Positions 6,014-14,007 of a stretch of DNA of 14,007 nucleotides are shown piece after piece. The notes under the pieces were generated by a model. That model did no database searches. It was not told the origin of the DNA and was given only the letters and a program-made list of their open reading frames with translations. The DNA is taken from NCBI GenBank assembly GCA_964569425.1, contig CAZMVD010000111.1:1-14007 (forward strand), written 5' to 3'. Position numbers and translations under genes: made by a program. Every line of letters begins with the position of its first letter. Position 1 is the stretch's first letter. The DNA is from JACQXM01 sp964569425 (lineage in GTDB: Bacteria; Planctomycetota; Phycisphaerae; UBA1845).

Positions 6014-8593
6014 ATGGTGCTGAGCGAGAAACTGGGGGAGACGCTGACGACGATGGACATGGCCGTCGAGGCGTTTGAACAACACATCGGCGATTATCAA
6101 TCCCGCGTTCGCGACTGGGCGGAGGCACTGCAATCGCGACGCGCGCAACTATTGGACGAGGAATCAAAGCGAAATGCGCAGTGGACGCAGGAGCGCGACC
6201 AGGAACAGGCCCGCCTCGCCGAGGCACGTGCCGATCTGGAGCTGGCGCAGACGGAACTTTCGCAGATGCGCGCCGCGCTGGAGGAGCGAAGCGGCGCGCT
6301 GGATCGCCGGGCAGCGGAGTTGGGTGCAGCCGAAACGCAATTGGCAGAACAAACCGAAGTCGTGACCGCCAGGGAGCGCGATCTGCTGGCCCGGCAGCAG
6401 GCCTGGGAACAGGAACAGTCACAGCAAGAACAGTCCTGCACCGAACGCACGGCCGTGCTGGATCGGCTGGCGAACGAGCTGCACGCCCGCGAACAGCAAC
6501 TCGTCCAGGAAGCAGAAGCGTTCGCCCGGCAGAAAAGTGTTGAACAGGATGCGCTCGATCGCCAGGCCGCCGATCTCGATAGACGCGCCGCCGAACTGGC
6601 CGAACGCGAGGAGGAGCTTCGCCGCCAGGCAGACGAAGCGCAGCAGCGCCACCAGGCATTCCTGGAGGACTCCGAACGGCTGGCGGCCAACCAGCAGGCC
6701 GCATCGGAGCGTGCCCAAGCCCTGGAGCAACAAACACTCGAATTACAGCAGCGGGCCGCAGCGCTGGACGATCGGGCCCGGGAGCTGGCCCTGGCGGGAC
6801 AGCGCGGCGATGAACGCGACGCCATGCTGAGTGCCCGCCAGGCGGAGCTCGAGGCACAGGGCCAGGTGAATGACACCGAACGCGAAACGCTTCGGGTGGC
6901 GAAACAGCATCTTGACGCGTTGCAGGCCGCGGCCGACGAGCGTGAAGCCGTACTGGCTCAGGACCGTGAAGCGCTGACCCAGGAACGTGAACTGCTGGCG
7001 CGGGAGCGAGCCGCACACGAGGAATCGTTGCGCGAAGCACGCGAGTCCCTGCGGACAGATCGCGAGCGCCTGGAGTCGGAACAGACGGCGCTGGCGAAGC
7101 GCGCCGCCCAGCTTGACGAACGGCGCGCCGAACTCGACCGCATGGTCACCGAATTCCGCGATTCCCGCAGCGAACTGGAGCATCAGCAGAGCGAGTTGAC
7201 CTCTTCGATCGAACAGCGGGAGAAGCAGCTCTCCGACGCGCTGCGCGAAGTCTCGGCGCGGGCGCTGCAGCTCGACGACCGCACCCAGGCGTTCTCGGAG
7301 CGCGAGCGTGAGGTCGAGGCGCGCCTTCAAGAGGCCTGCCGCCAACAAGAGAAGATGGACAACGATAGGGCCAGACTGGATTCCCAACGCCAGGCCCTGG
7401 CGGAGCAGCAACAGAAGCTCCAGTCCGAGGACAACGACATTCGCGCGCTCCAGAAGGAGATCGCCGCCGCGCGCGCCACGTTGGAAGCAGACCGGAAAGC
7501 GCTTCAAGCAGAAACGACAAAGCGGTCGCAATGGCAGGCGGAAAAGGAAGCCGAACTCGAAGCGGCCCGACGCGACCTTGACCGTCGGCGGGCCGAGCTG
7601 GACGCCATGTCGCAATCCGAAGAGCAGCGCGATGCCGCGCTAAAGACCCGATTTGAAGAACTGGGAGTCCGCGAAGCGAAACTCGCCGCCGATTTGCGTC
7701 TGATCCGCGAGCGCGAAGTCGCGCTGGCCGCGCAACAGACCGACCTGCAGGAAGGATTACAAGCTGCCGAGCGCGAACGGCTGGCCGCTGAACAGGCACA
7801 ACGAACGGCCGGCGAAGCCAATCGCACGCACCAGGCGCAACTGGCCGATGCCCAGGACGAGACTCAGCGAATGCGCGAGGAACTGCAAGCGGCCCGTGCC
7901 GCCTCGGGCGAACTGGAGATCAAACTCGCAGGCATGGCCGAAGAACTGGCCGCCTTGCAACGCGCACGCGACGAGATCGACAACTTGCGATCTCAGTTGA
8001 GTTCTGCCGCACCGGCACCGGCTGACACTCACCGGTCCCACGCCGCGGTGGCCGAGTTCTGGTCGCACTTCCAACCCGCCTCTCCGGCGCCCGCCGAGGC
8101 ACCCATGGGATTCTCGGAACAGGAGAAACCGATAGTCAAGCAGGAGCCACCGGTCGCCAAGGAAGATACCGATTCGTCGGCTCCAGAACACCAGCCGGCG
8201 GCGCCTGAATTGCAGGCCTTCGATCAACGAAGTGCCATGCAGGCGGCCAAGGAAGCCGCGCAAGCCGAAATCGACGCGGGCGAGCAGGAGCCCGCGCCCT
8301 CACCCGGCAAAGGCAAGGGATCGCGCCGCAAGAGGACCAAGGCCGAAGTGCAACCGCTGAAGTTCACCGCGGACCTGATCGATAGCGCGGAAACGGAGGC
8401 GGCGCAAGGGCCGAAGGCCGATCCTGCGACGGAGCTTGCACAGGACCTCGACCCCGAAACCGCGCAGAAGTTGAAGCTGTTGAAGCGGCTGAAGCCTAAT
8501 AAGTCTGACGAAGAGTTGCTTGCCCAGATCCGCATGGGCCAGGGCGCCAAGGGAACTCCGAAGGCCAAGAAAGGCTGGTTCGGGCGAAAGTGA
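6014..8593 (+). CDS. Giant coiled-coil scaffold protein with disordered linker and basic tail
   Basis: A protein of 859 aa. After a short N-terminal helix, residues of about 20-662 are one nearly unbroken coiled coil rich in Glu, Gln, Arg, Ala and Leu. A quasi-repeat LD[RDE]R[AR][AR]EL recurs at 96-103, 188-195, 251-258, 367-374 and 522-529. Residues 663-770 are Pro/Ala/Glu-rich and probably disordered. A basic patch KGKGSRRKRTK follows (about 775-785), then an amphipathic stretch LKLLKRLKPNKSDEELLAQI (about 821-840), and the chain ends in KKGWFGRK. There is no signal peptide, membrane segment or ATPase head, so it is not SMC, MukB or kinesin. A cytosolic rod of roughly 90 nm is expected if the coil is continuous. 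ATG 6014 is chosen for AAGGAAGG (5999-6006) 7 nt upstream; ATG 5996 lacks a ribosome site. It is divergent from the GTPase operon, whose first gene is also a coil, suggesting a shared assembly. Function is unknown. Confidence 0.82.
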   Translation: MVLSEKLGETLTTMDMAVEAFEQHIGDYQSRVRDWAEALQSRRAQLLDEESKRNAQWTQERDQEQARLAEARADLELAQTELSQMRAALEERSGALDRRAAELGAAETQLAEQTEVVTARERDLLARQQAWEQEQSQQEQSCTERTAVLDRLANELHAREQQLVQEAEAFARQKSVEQDALDRQAADLDRRAAELAEREEELRRQADEAQQRHQAFLEDSERLAANQQAASERAQALEQQTLELQQRAAALDDRARELALAGQRGDERDAMLSARQAELEAQGQVNDTERETLRVAKQHLDALQAAADEREAVLAQDREALTQERELLARERAAHEESLREARESLRTDRERLESEQTALAKRAAQLDERRAELDRMVTEFRDSRSELEHQQSELTSSIEQREKQLSDALREVSARALQLDDRTQAFSEREREVEARLQEACRQQEKMDNDRARLDSQRQALAEQQQKLQSEDNDIRALQKEIAAARATLEADRKALQAETTKRSQWQAEKEAELEAARRDLDRRRAELDAMSQSEEQRDAALKTRFEELGVREAKLAADLRLIREREVALAAQQTDLQEGLQAAERERLAAEQAQRTAGEANRTHQAQLADAQDETQRMREELQAARAASGELEIKLAGMAEELAALQRARDEIDNLRSQLSSAAPAPADTHRSHAAVAEFWSHFQPASPAPAEAPMGFSEQEKPIVKQEPPVAKEDTDSSAPEHQPAAPELQAFDQRSAMQAAKEAAQAEIDAGEQEPAPSPGKGKGSRRKRTKAEVQPLKFTADLIDSAETEAAQGPKADPATELAQDLDPETAQKLKLLKRLKPNKSDEELLAQIRMGQGAKGTPKAKKGWFGRK

Positions 8594-8760
8594 ATACGTG
8601 TGCATCGCGAACCCGTTTACTGGGCCAGCATGGAGCCCCCACTGCAAACTGCGCCTCATGACACTGGGTTGGCAGTCAAGCACGTTCTTCGTCTCAACCC
8701 ATCCCCGCTCGGTGAACAGGTGCGGGCCAATACGCGCGCCGCGGGCTGCTTCTGGTTTCG
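8594..8760. other. Convergent intergenic gap, no gene seen
   Basis: This 167-bp stretch separates the ends of the coil gene (plus strand) and the YHS gene (minus strand). I see no T-tract terminator and no credible small ORF in it. Transcripts from both sides end here or run past each other. Confidence 0.5.
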
Positions 8761-9597
8761 CTACTGCCGCACCAGCTTCCAATTCGCATCGGCCTTCTCG
8801 ATGGTCTCCGCCGGAGCATCGTCGAATTTCTTGAGCGCCTCGTCATTGAGGAAAAGATAGGTCTTGCCCTCGTGCACGCGGAACCGCGCGGCGTCCGCCT
8901 GATAGCGATGCCCATTCGCCAGATTCGTGACGCACATCCCCAGATACTGCGGAAGGTACTTGTCCGGATCGGCCGCGAATGCCTTCTTTTCGTCCGCGCC
9001 TGACAGGTAATACACCTGTTTGCGAACCACCACCCGGTGACTCGCGGAACCCTTCACCGCCTCCTTTTTGGTCTGATACGAAACCGGGCAGTACCCAAAC
9101 AACTGGGGAACATCAAAGAGCTCTTCGGCCCGCTCCAGGACACCCTCCGGTTTTTCGAAGTAGGCATTCTTGGCCCGCGGCGAAGAAAACAGGAACAGCT
9201 TGTTCTGTTGAAGCATGAAGACCTGCGGATCGCCCTCGAACTTGTTGCCATAGGGACCGCCCAGCGCCATGGCGCACCAGCCACCCAGTTGCGGCAGATA
9301 CAGATCAGGTTTGCTGATGAACTTCTTCATCGCCTCGTCACTGGTGAAATAATATAGCTCGCCCGCGTAGCGAACCTGATGCGCCGGGTCGCCCTTCTCC
9401 GCCTTGTTCGCCGTCAGATAGGTCACCGGGCAATAGCCCTGCAACGCTGGCGACTGCGCCACATCGGGATCGGATGATTCCGGAGCCACCGACTTCGATT
9501 CCTGGGCCGACACTTGCACGGGTGCGGTGAGCACCCCAAGCAGCGCCAGCATGAATGGCCATAAGAACCTACTACCCGGACGAAGCAGCATCATCAT
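8761..9597 (-). CDS. Exported protein with two YHS-like domains
   Basis: A protein of 278 aa. The N-terminus is a signal peptide: Arg at 6 and 10, a hydrophobic core FLWPFMLALLGVL (11-23), and a likely signal peptidase I site after VSA (residue 31). Two homologous halves follow, starting near 54 and 173. Each opens with G-Y-C-P-V-[TS]-Y, has a K-G-x-x-x-H-x-V segment and a YY strand, and reaches Y-L-P-Q-x-x-G-x-C about 55 residues later, then a shorter trailing part with a [KT]-[LY]-[FL]-L-F strand. This is the pattern of YHS domains, small metal-associated modules found in copper ATPases, oxygenases and exported proteins; the paired cysteines in each half could bind a metal. Start ATG 9597 is the first of three adjacent ATGs after GGAGG (9603-9607), 5 nt away; the second is 8 nt away and equally possible. 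A GTG at 9621 lacks a ribosome site. Biological role unknown. Confidence 0.82.
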   Translation of the reverse strand: MMMLLRPGSRFLWPFMLALLGVLTAPVQVSAQESKSVAPESSDPDVAQSPALQGYCPVTYLTANKAEKGDPAHQVRYAGELYYFTSDEAMKKFISKPDLYLPQLGGWCAMALGGPYGNKFEGDPQVFMLQQNKLFLFSSPRAKNAYFEKPEGVLERAEELFDVPQLFGYCPVSYQTKKEAVKGSASHRVVVRKQVYYLSGADEKKAFAADPDKYLPQYLGMCVTNLANGHRYQADAARFRVHEGKTYLFLNDEALKKFDDAPAETIEKADANWKLVRQ

Positions 9598-9702
9598 TGA
9601 GTCCTCCAGTTTGTGGATCACCGTAACTTACCCCCGTTCATTCTTGCCGGCGCACCTTCGAAAACCAAGCGCGGCGCGCTCCCCCCTATGCTACCACCTG
9701 CC

Positions 9703-9714
9703 GCCGGCGCCGGC
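9703..9714. repeat. 12-bp GC palindrome after the hydrolase gene
   Basis: GCCGGCGCCGGC is a perfect palindrome, and the flanking TGCC and GGCA allow a longer folded form (9699-9715). It lies 24 nt past the stop of the hydrolase gene on the minus strand and upstream of the YHS gene. It may act as a weak transcript-end hairpin, but no U-run follows. The rest of the 140-bp gap (9598-9737) contains only a poor sigma-70-like pair, TTGGTT and AAGAAT on the minus strand, before the YHS gene. Confidence 0.3.
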
Positions 9715-9737
9715 ACGTTCACGATACCGCTGCCTGT

Positions 9738-10571
9738 TCAGCCCGCCGGGCCTGGTTCATGTACCGCTGCCTGGGTCGGCGTGAATAACGGAATTTCGTG
9801 CGTCTCCAGCAACGGCGTGCCGGCCAACAATGGCAGCAGATGTTCCTGCAGAAACCGATGGGCCAGCCACCCGGTGTGCCCACTGTTCTGACCCAGGCCG
9901 CGCAGCGCGGGCGTCCAGCGTATTTCTCGCATGCGCTGGTAAAGGGCGGCATCTTCGGCGGAGATTCCCGCCGGCATTCGAAAGCCCACACAGCCGCCCG
10001 CGGGCGAATGACACCGGTCCACCGTTCCGAACACCCGCGTCCAGAACCCCAGTACCGCGTTGTCTCCCTCGCTCACCAGCGCATAACATCGCTTTACACA
10101 GCGCAATGCCGGAGCGAGATTGTACGTGGGCGACAACGCCGAACAGGCGAGAACCAGCGTGTCAAGCACCTCGCGCCCACGCAGCGCTTCGAGCGCATAC
10201 GCCGCAATCCCGGTGCCACCGCTCAAAGCCAGAAGATTCATGCGGCATTCCGGATGCGCCCGCCGATGCGCCAGGAGCATTCGCGCAAACCGCACGGCCA
10301 CAACCCGGTTGCGACGATACCACATCAGGTCGGTCCATATTTCCCCGGGAAGCCCGTATTGCCAGCGGAAGTAGCGTGTGGCCATGGTGCTGCCCGCGGC
10401 GCGCAACGCGCGGCGAACGAGTACCGGCCCGATCTGAAAACCCCCGACGCCGTCGAGAATCCAGAGCAGGTCCGAGCGATCGTCGCCGGACACTTTCGGA
10501 GCGCCGTGCAAGAGCAGGTTCGCCAAGTAGGCGGAAATGACGCGGACGCGCGCGGTCAGCGGATCAAGCAT
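9738..10571 (-). CDS. Alpha/beta-hydrolase-like protein coupled to addB
   Basis: A protein of 277 aa with an alpha/beta-hydrolase layout. An early strand and glycine turn (WILDGVGGFQIG, 37-48) could form the oxyanion region. The nucleophile elbow is LALSGGTG with Ser117, a putative acid sits in YALVSEGD (Asp170), and a putative base in SGHTGW (His232). The spacing Ser117-Asp170-His232 is plausible for a Ser-Asp-His triad. No signal peptide or membrane helix is clear, so it is likely cytosolic. The substrate cannot be told; esterase, thioesterase or peptidase activity are all possible, and a pseudoenzyme is not excluded. ATG 10571 overlaps the addB stop in the string ATGCTTGA (8 nt), so it is probably translated by coupling; no strong ribosome site precedes it. 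GTG 10580 is an alternative start adding three residues. The tight link to addB is the main clue to context, but I know of no functional connection. Confidence 0.68.
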   Translation of the reverse strand: MLDPLTARVRVISAYLANLLLHGAPKVSGDDRSDLLWILDGVGGFQIGPVLVRRALRAAGSTMATRYFRWQYGLPGEIWTDLMWYRRNRVVAVRFARMLLAHRRAHPECRMNLLALSGGTGIAAYALEALRGREVLDTLVLACSALSPTYNLAPALRCVKRCYALVSEGDNAVLGFWTRVFGTVDRCHSPAGGCVGFRMPAGISAEDAALYQRMREIRWTPALRGLGQNSGHTGWLAHRFLQEHLLPLLAGTPLLETHEIPLFTPTQAAVHEPGPAG

Positions 10572-13500
10572 GTGCCACACCGGAAGTTACTCGCTCCAGC
10601 ACTTCGGATCGCCTCCACGGCTCCAGGAAACGAATGTCCGATACGCCCATCTCAAAGCGACATACGGCACTCATGGCACACCACGAACAGGGGGAGAAGT
10701 TGCCCAGCCGATAGGGACGCACCGCCACATCTCCGTCCAGGATCCCATCGGCCAGTTGGCCCATCTTCCAACGCGTGTGCGCCAGCATGGCGTCGAACTC
10801 CGACGCCTCGGCGGCATCGCTGCGGCCGACATCTCCCAACGCGCCGTCCTTCTTGCGCATCACATTATAGAGCTGGGACCGCCCGGCGCCGCAGGTACGA
10901 TCCAGAGCGTCCAGCGCGTCGACGTGGATGATCCCGCGCGGCCGGTGCGACCGCGCCGGATCTTCCGCCATTTCGGCCTCCACTTCAGAGGGATGCGCCA
11001 CGGAGCGAAGCTGCGAGGTCAGACTGACATAAAGTGCGGCCGCCGGACGAATGCGCCGCCCCGCCAGCGTTTCCCCGTGTTGTGCCAGCACCAGCAGGTA
11101 CCCAAGCAGTTGCAGAGACAAACCATGATAGACGCGGCTGAGCTCCAGGCGCTTGTCGCGTGTCAACTTGTAATCTATGACGACGCCCAGCGCCTCGTCG
11201 CCCAGCTCGGCGAGGTCCACTCGGTCGATGAACCCCCGGAGCCGCACACTGCGTCCGCGCGGCGTGGTGAGCGAAAGCGCTGGCAGCGCGCCCTCCTGGT
11301 CGAAACCGAACGCCAGTTCGGCGGCACGCGGACGGGCCGATCCACCCTGGGCGGCGCGACGCTGCGCCCGGATCAACCGCGCCAGTTGTGCCGCGGAGCG
11401 GCGCAACTGGTAGCTGTCTCGCGCTCGTGCCGAAAACCGATCCGGTGTCAAGCGCCCGGCCACTCTCTCACAACTCTCCTGCAAGCGCCGCCGCCAGACC
11501 TCCTCCGGCAGGTCCGCAAGCGACTCCCGGTGCACCGCCAGTTCTTTCACGAAATCCTCGAGTACGGCGTGGTGCACCTTGCCGATGTCCACCGGCGCCA
11601 GTGCCGCTTCGGCGCGTTCCTCCAAACGCAGCACATGCCGCGCGAAGTACTGAAATGGGCACGCCGCGTACGTCTCCAGTCGCGACACACTCGTACGCAG
11701 CAGCCCCGCATGGACCCGCTGCACCGACTCACCGCTGAGCGTCGACACCCTTTCGCCGGCCAGCGGCGCCAACGCACGCCGCAGCGCCGAATCCGCCTCC
11801 GGCTCTCCCACCATGCGGCCGTACAACGCATTCCATCGACCGCGTACAGCCCCGTCATCGCCCTCCAGCGGCGGACGCAGGCGAAACTCCAGCGGCAAAC
11901 GCATGCGCAGGTCGGCCGCACTCAGTAGATCCCACGTGGCTCGCCCCCGAACCGGATCGGGCACCTTGACCACCCTCAGGCCGGGGCAGGCGCGCAGCAG
12001 CTCCTGCGCATAAGGCGAAAGACGCAGCGCCCGGCCGGCTTCATCCGCCGCCGCCGAGGTGACCACGATACGCTCCGAAGGGCGAGTCAGCGTGATATAC
12101 AACAGCAACGCCTCGTCCAGATTGCGTGTTCGCGCCGGCATCCCGACGGGTACTCCTCGATCGCGCAGACGGCGGCGGTCGTCGTCATTCAGGATCGATT
12201 CTTCCGCGGCCCGTTTGGGAAAGATCCCGTCGTTGAAGCCGAGCAGCACCGCGGCGCGAATATCGGGGTGGCGGCTGCGCTCGATCGAACCGACCAGCAC
12301 CTGGTCGATCATCGGCGGCGCCAGTCCCAACGTCAGCGCGCCCAAGCCCTGTTCGAGCAACTCCGCAAACTCGTCGACGCACAGTTCAATGACTCCAAAG
12401 GCGAACGCGACGTCATCGAGAAAGGTAAACACGTCGCGCCACACCTGACGATACTCGGCCGCGGTGTCACCGTCACCCGTGGCCTCCGCCGTCGTGGTCC
12501 ACTGCTCCAGTGACTGGTTTACGCCGAGGTGTGCCAGCCAGTCGCGTATCGCCTGCGCCCAGGCCGCGCCGGGATGTCGCTCCGCGGCCCCGGCAAAGTC
12601 CCACAGCGGCGCCAACGCATTCAGCACGCTTTGCCGCGCCGTGTCGATTCGTTGCCACGCCGCCATTTCTTCCGCGGCGGGCGCTCGCGCCTCGTCGCTC
12701 ACGGCCAGCCAGTCGGTCGGAGTGCCGGACCATTCCCGGGTCCACCACTCTCGCCCCTCTATCCCAAAGGCCAGCAGGTGGTTTTCCAGTTCGTCCGTTT
12801 CCGCGGACTTCAAGGGCATGAGCCCAGTCTTCATGAGCAGGCGAATCGGTTCGAGTGCCATGTCATTGGCACAGGCGGCAACGCCGCCGCGCAGCAACTC
12901 CACCAGCGGGTGGTGAGAGACGCCGCGGCGCCGGTCGATAAAAAACGGAATGCCGCGGGCTGTGAGCGCCGCGCTGAACAGGTCGTGGTAGGGCTCCAGG
13001 TCACGAACGATAAGCGCCACGTCGCGGTAGCGCATCGGCGGACGGCCATCCGGCTGCGCGCCCACCCAGCGACGAATGCAGGCCACGGCGTAGTCCACCT
13101 CTACGCGACGCGAAGGCAGCTCGACCAGCTCGATCGCCGGCGCTGCGTTCAACGAAACTTCCGGAACGGAGGTCGAATCCGGAGCGAAGATCGTCCGCTC
13201 CAACATCGCCAGCGACGGCGCCCGGGCAAAGCGCAGCGGCGGATCAGGACGCAGCAACAAAGGCGGCTCCACCACCACGCCCGCTTCGAGAAAAGCGCGC
13301 CGCCAGTCATGGTACGATTGCAGCGGGCGGCGAAACAGCTGCCCCAACCGCCCCAACACCGATGGCGCGCCGTTCGCCGTGCACAAATCGGGATCGAGCA
13401 GCAGCGTACACTCAACGCGGTGACAAACCTTTGTCAGCGCGATCAGCACGCTTGACTCCAGCCGGCTCAGCGAAGCAAAGCCGTCCACCCATACGTGCGC

Positions 13501-14007
13501 GGCGTGCAGCCAGGGACACCGTGCCACCAGCCCCCGCGCGGCCAGCAGGTACTGCGATGGATCCAACCGGCTCTCACCCAGGTAGTCGAGATAAGACGCG
13601 TACAGCAAACGCAGATCGTGCAGTTTGGCCGCTGCCGCTGGGTCGGATTCAGCTTCCGGCACCGGAGCCTCCGGCGCCAGATCATCGGGCCGCAAATCCT
13701 CCTGAATCAGCTCGGCGATGGTCGCGCCCAGTTGGTCAAAAAAGCCCCCCAGCGATTCCGCGCGGCGATAGTATTGCAGGCTGCGCGAATGACGACGCAC
13801 CAGGTGCCGCAGCACCATGGCCCTGGCAGGCTCCGACAACGCCTGTTTCATCGGCGCCCCGGCCGATGCCAGGATTTTGAACGCCAGGCGCCGGAAGGAC
13901 AGTACTTCCGCTCGATGCGCACATGGCACCACGGCCAGGTCCAGCAGCGCGCGTTCCACCTGCAACCCGGCTTGTTCAGGAACCAGCAGCACCAGCCGCG
14001 GGCCCTC
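10564..14007 (-). CDS. addB: AddB, helicase-nuclease subunit of AddAB (5' end outside window)
   Basis: 1,147 residues are visible; the start, with the expected N-terminal P-loop, lies past the right edge. AddB works with AddA to resect double-strand DNA ends and load RecA at Chi-like sites. Seen features, in order: an N-terminal LVLLVPEQ strand as in AddB/RexB; a UvrD-like fold segment with VALIVRDLEPYHDLFSAAL and GIPFFIDRRR-x4-HPLVELLRGG (about 12893-13024); GFNDGIFP followed by D-D-D-R-R-R-L; and a C-terminal PD-(D/E)XK nuclease with G-F-I-D-R-V-D and V-V-I-D-Y-K (Asp codon 11173-11175, Lys codon 11167-11169). Four cysteines fit the AddB iron-sulfur staple: one in ETYAACPFQYF (codon 11659-11661) and a C-x2-C-x5-C near the end (codons 10687, 10678, 10660). 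The nuclease and cluster therefore look intact. addA does not follow; a hydrolase gene does. Expected full length is about 1,180-1,200 aa. Confidence 0.9.
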   Translation of the reverse strand, partial: EGPRLVLLVPEQAGLQVERALLDLAVVPCAHRAEVLSFRRLAFKILASAGAPMKQALSEPARAMVLRHLVRRHSRSLQYYRRAESLGGFFDQLGATIAELIQEDLRPDDLAPEAPVPEAESDPAAAAKLHDLRLLYASYLDYLGESRLDPSQYLLAARGLVARCPWLHAAHVWVDGFASLSRLESSVLIALTKVCHRVECTLLLDPDLCTANGAPSVLGRLGQLFRRPLQSYHDWRRAFLEAGVVVEPPLLLRPDPPLRFARAPSLAMLERTIFAPDSTSVPEVSLNAAPAIELVELPSRRVEVDYAVACIRRWVGAQPDGRPPMRYRDVALIVRDLEPYHDLFSAALTARGIPFFIDRRRGVSHHPLVELLRGGVAACANDMALEPIRLLMKTGLMPLKSAETDELENHLLAFGIEGREWWTREWSGTPTDWLAVSDEARAPAAEEMAAWQRIDTARQSVLNALAPLWDFAGAAERHPGAAWAQAIRDWLAHLGVNQSLEQWTTTAEATGDGDTAAEYRQVWRDVFTFLDDVAFAFGVIELCVDEFAELLEQGLGALTLGLAPPMIDQVLVGSIERSRHPDIRAAVLLGFNDGIFPKRAAEESILNDDDRRRLRDRGVPVGMPARTRNLDEALLLYITLTRPSERIVVTSAAADEAGRALRLSPYAQELLRACPGLRVVKVPDPVRGRATWDLLSAADLRMRLPLEFRLRPPLEGDDGAVRGRWNALYGRMVGEPEADSALRRALAPLAGERVSTLSGESVQRVHAGLLRTSVSRLETYAACPFQYFARHVLRLEERAEAALAPVDIGKVHHAVLEDFVKELAVHRESLADLPEEVWRRRLQESCERVAGRLTPDRFSARARDSYQLRRSAAQLARLIRAQRRAAQGGSARPRAAELAFGFDQEGALPALSLTTPRGRSVRLRGFIDRVDLAELGDEALGVVIDYKLTRDKRLELSRVYHGLSLQLLGYLLVLAQHGETLAGRRIRPAAALYVSLTSQLRSVAHPSEVEAEMAEDPARSHRPRGIIHVDALDALDRTCGAGRSQLYNVMRKKDGALGDVGRSDAAEASEFDAMLAHTRWKMGQLADGILDGDVAVRPYRLGNFSPCSWCAMSAVCRFEMGVSDIRFLEPWRRSEVLERVTSGVAHA

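Noticed and set aside
5907..7040. Minus-strand open frame of 377 codons opposite the giant coil gene
   Set aside because: Arg/Pro-rich composition typical of a reversed coiled-coil gene, and it crosses the start of the coil gene; no ribosome site or family match.
6014..8593. SMC, MukB or RecN-like chromosome protein
   Set aside because: The coil has neither an N-terminal P-loop nor a C-terminal ABC signature head; similarity to SMC would come only from coiled-coil composition.
9798..11928. Plus-strand open frames of 377 and 463 codons opposite the hydrolase and addB
   Set aside because: Antisense to clear motifs of AddB (nuclease and iron-sulfur cysteines). Composition is Arg/Pro/His-rich and not protein-like.

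Overview
The window is dense, GC-rich bacterial DNA with about ten protein-coding genes and no RNA gene, insertion sequence, CRISPR array or phage signal that I could see. Several features suggest a planctomycete or a similarly complex environmental bacterium. These are a GTPase-associated (GAP1-type) cluster with a formylglycine-generating-enzyme-like (FGE-like) protein and very long coiled coils, an exported tandem YHS-domain protein, and an unusual alpha/beta-hydrolase-like protein. The assignment is an inference from gene style, not from a marker gene.

Layout. Positions 1-1223 (+): the end of a probable group-1 glycosyltransferase overlaps, by an ATGA junction, a complete family-2 glycosyltransferase; this is the edge of a polysaccharide or glycoconjugate locus. 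Positions 5531-1250 (-): four tightly spaced genes that read as one operon, in the order 272-aa coiled-coil protein, FGE-like protein without the catalytic cysteines, zinc-ribbon GTPase, GAP1-type GTPase-associated protein. Positions 5532-6013: a 482-bp divergent control region. Positions 6014-8593 (+): an 859-aa, almost entirely coiled-coil protein with a disordered, basic tail. Positions 14007-8761 (-): the AddB helicase-nuclease subunit (its N-terminus lies outside the window), an alpha/beta-hydrolase-like gene overlapping addB by 8 nt, and a secreted protein with two YHS-like repeats.

The most interesting part is 1250-8593. A GTPase, its dedicated GAP1 partner, an FGE-fold probable pseudoenzyme and two divergently transcribed coiled-coil proteins look like one soluble GTP-driven scaffold or switch. 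GAP1/GTPase pairs are known from comparative genomics as parts of NTP-dependent conflict or signalling systems. This version carries two large coils and no recognisable toxin, protease, nuclease or membrane effector, so the arrangement may be a little-described variant. The link between the two divergent units rests on adjacency, shared composition and a shared control region, and is not proven.

The right-hand part is housekeeping DNA repair (AddB, double-strand break end processing) with a translationally coupled hydrolase. The matching addA gene is not downstream, where it often sits.
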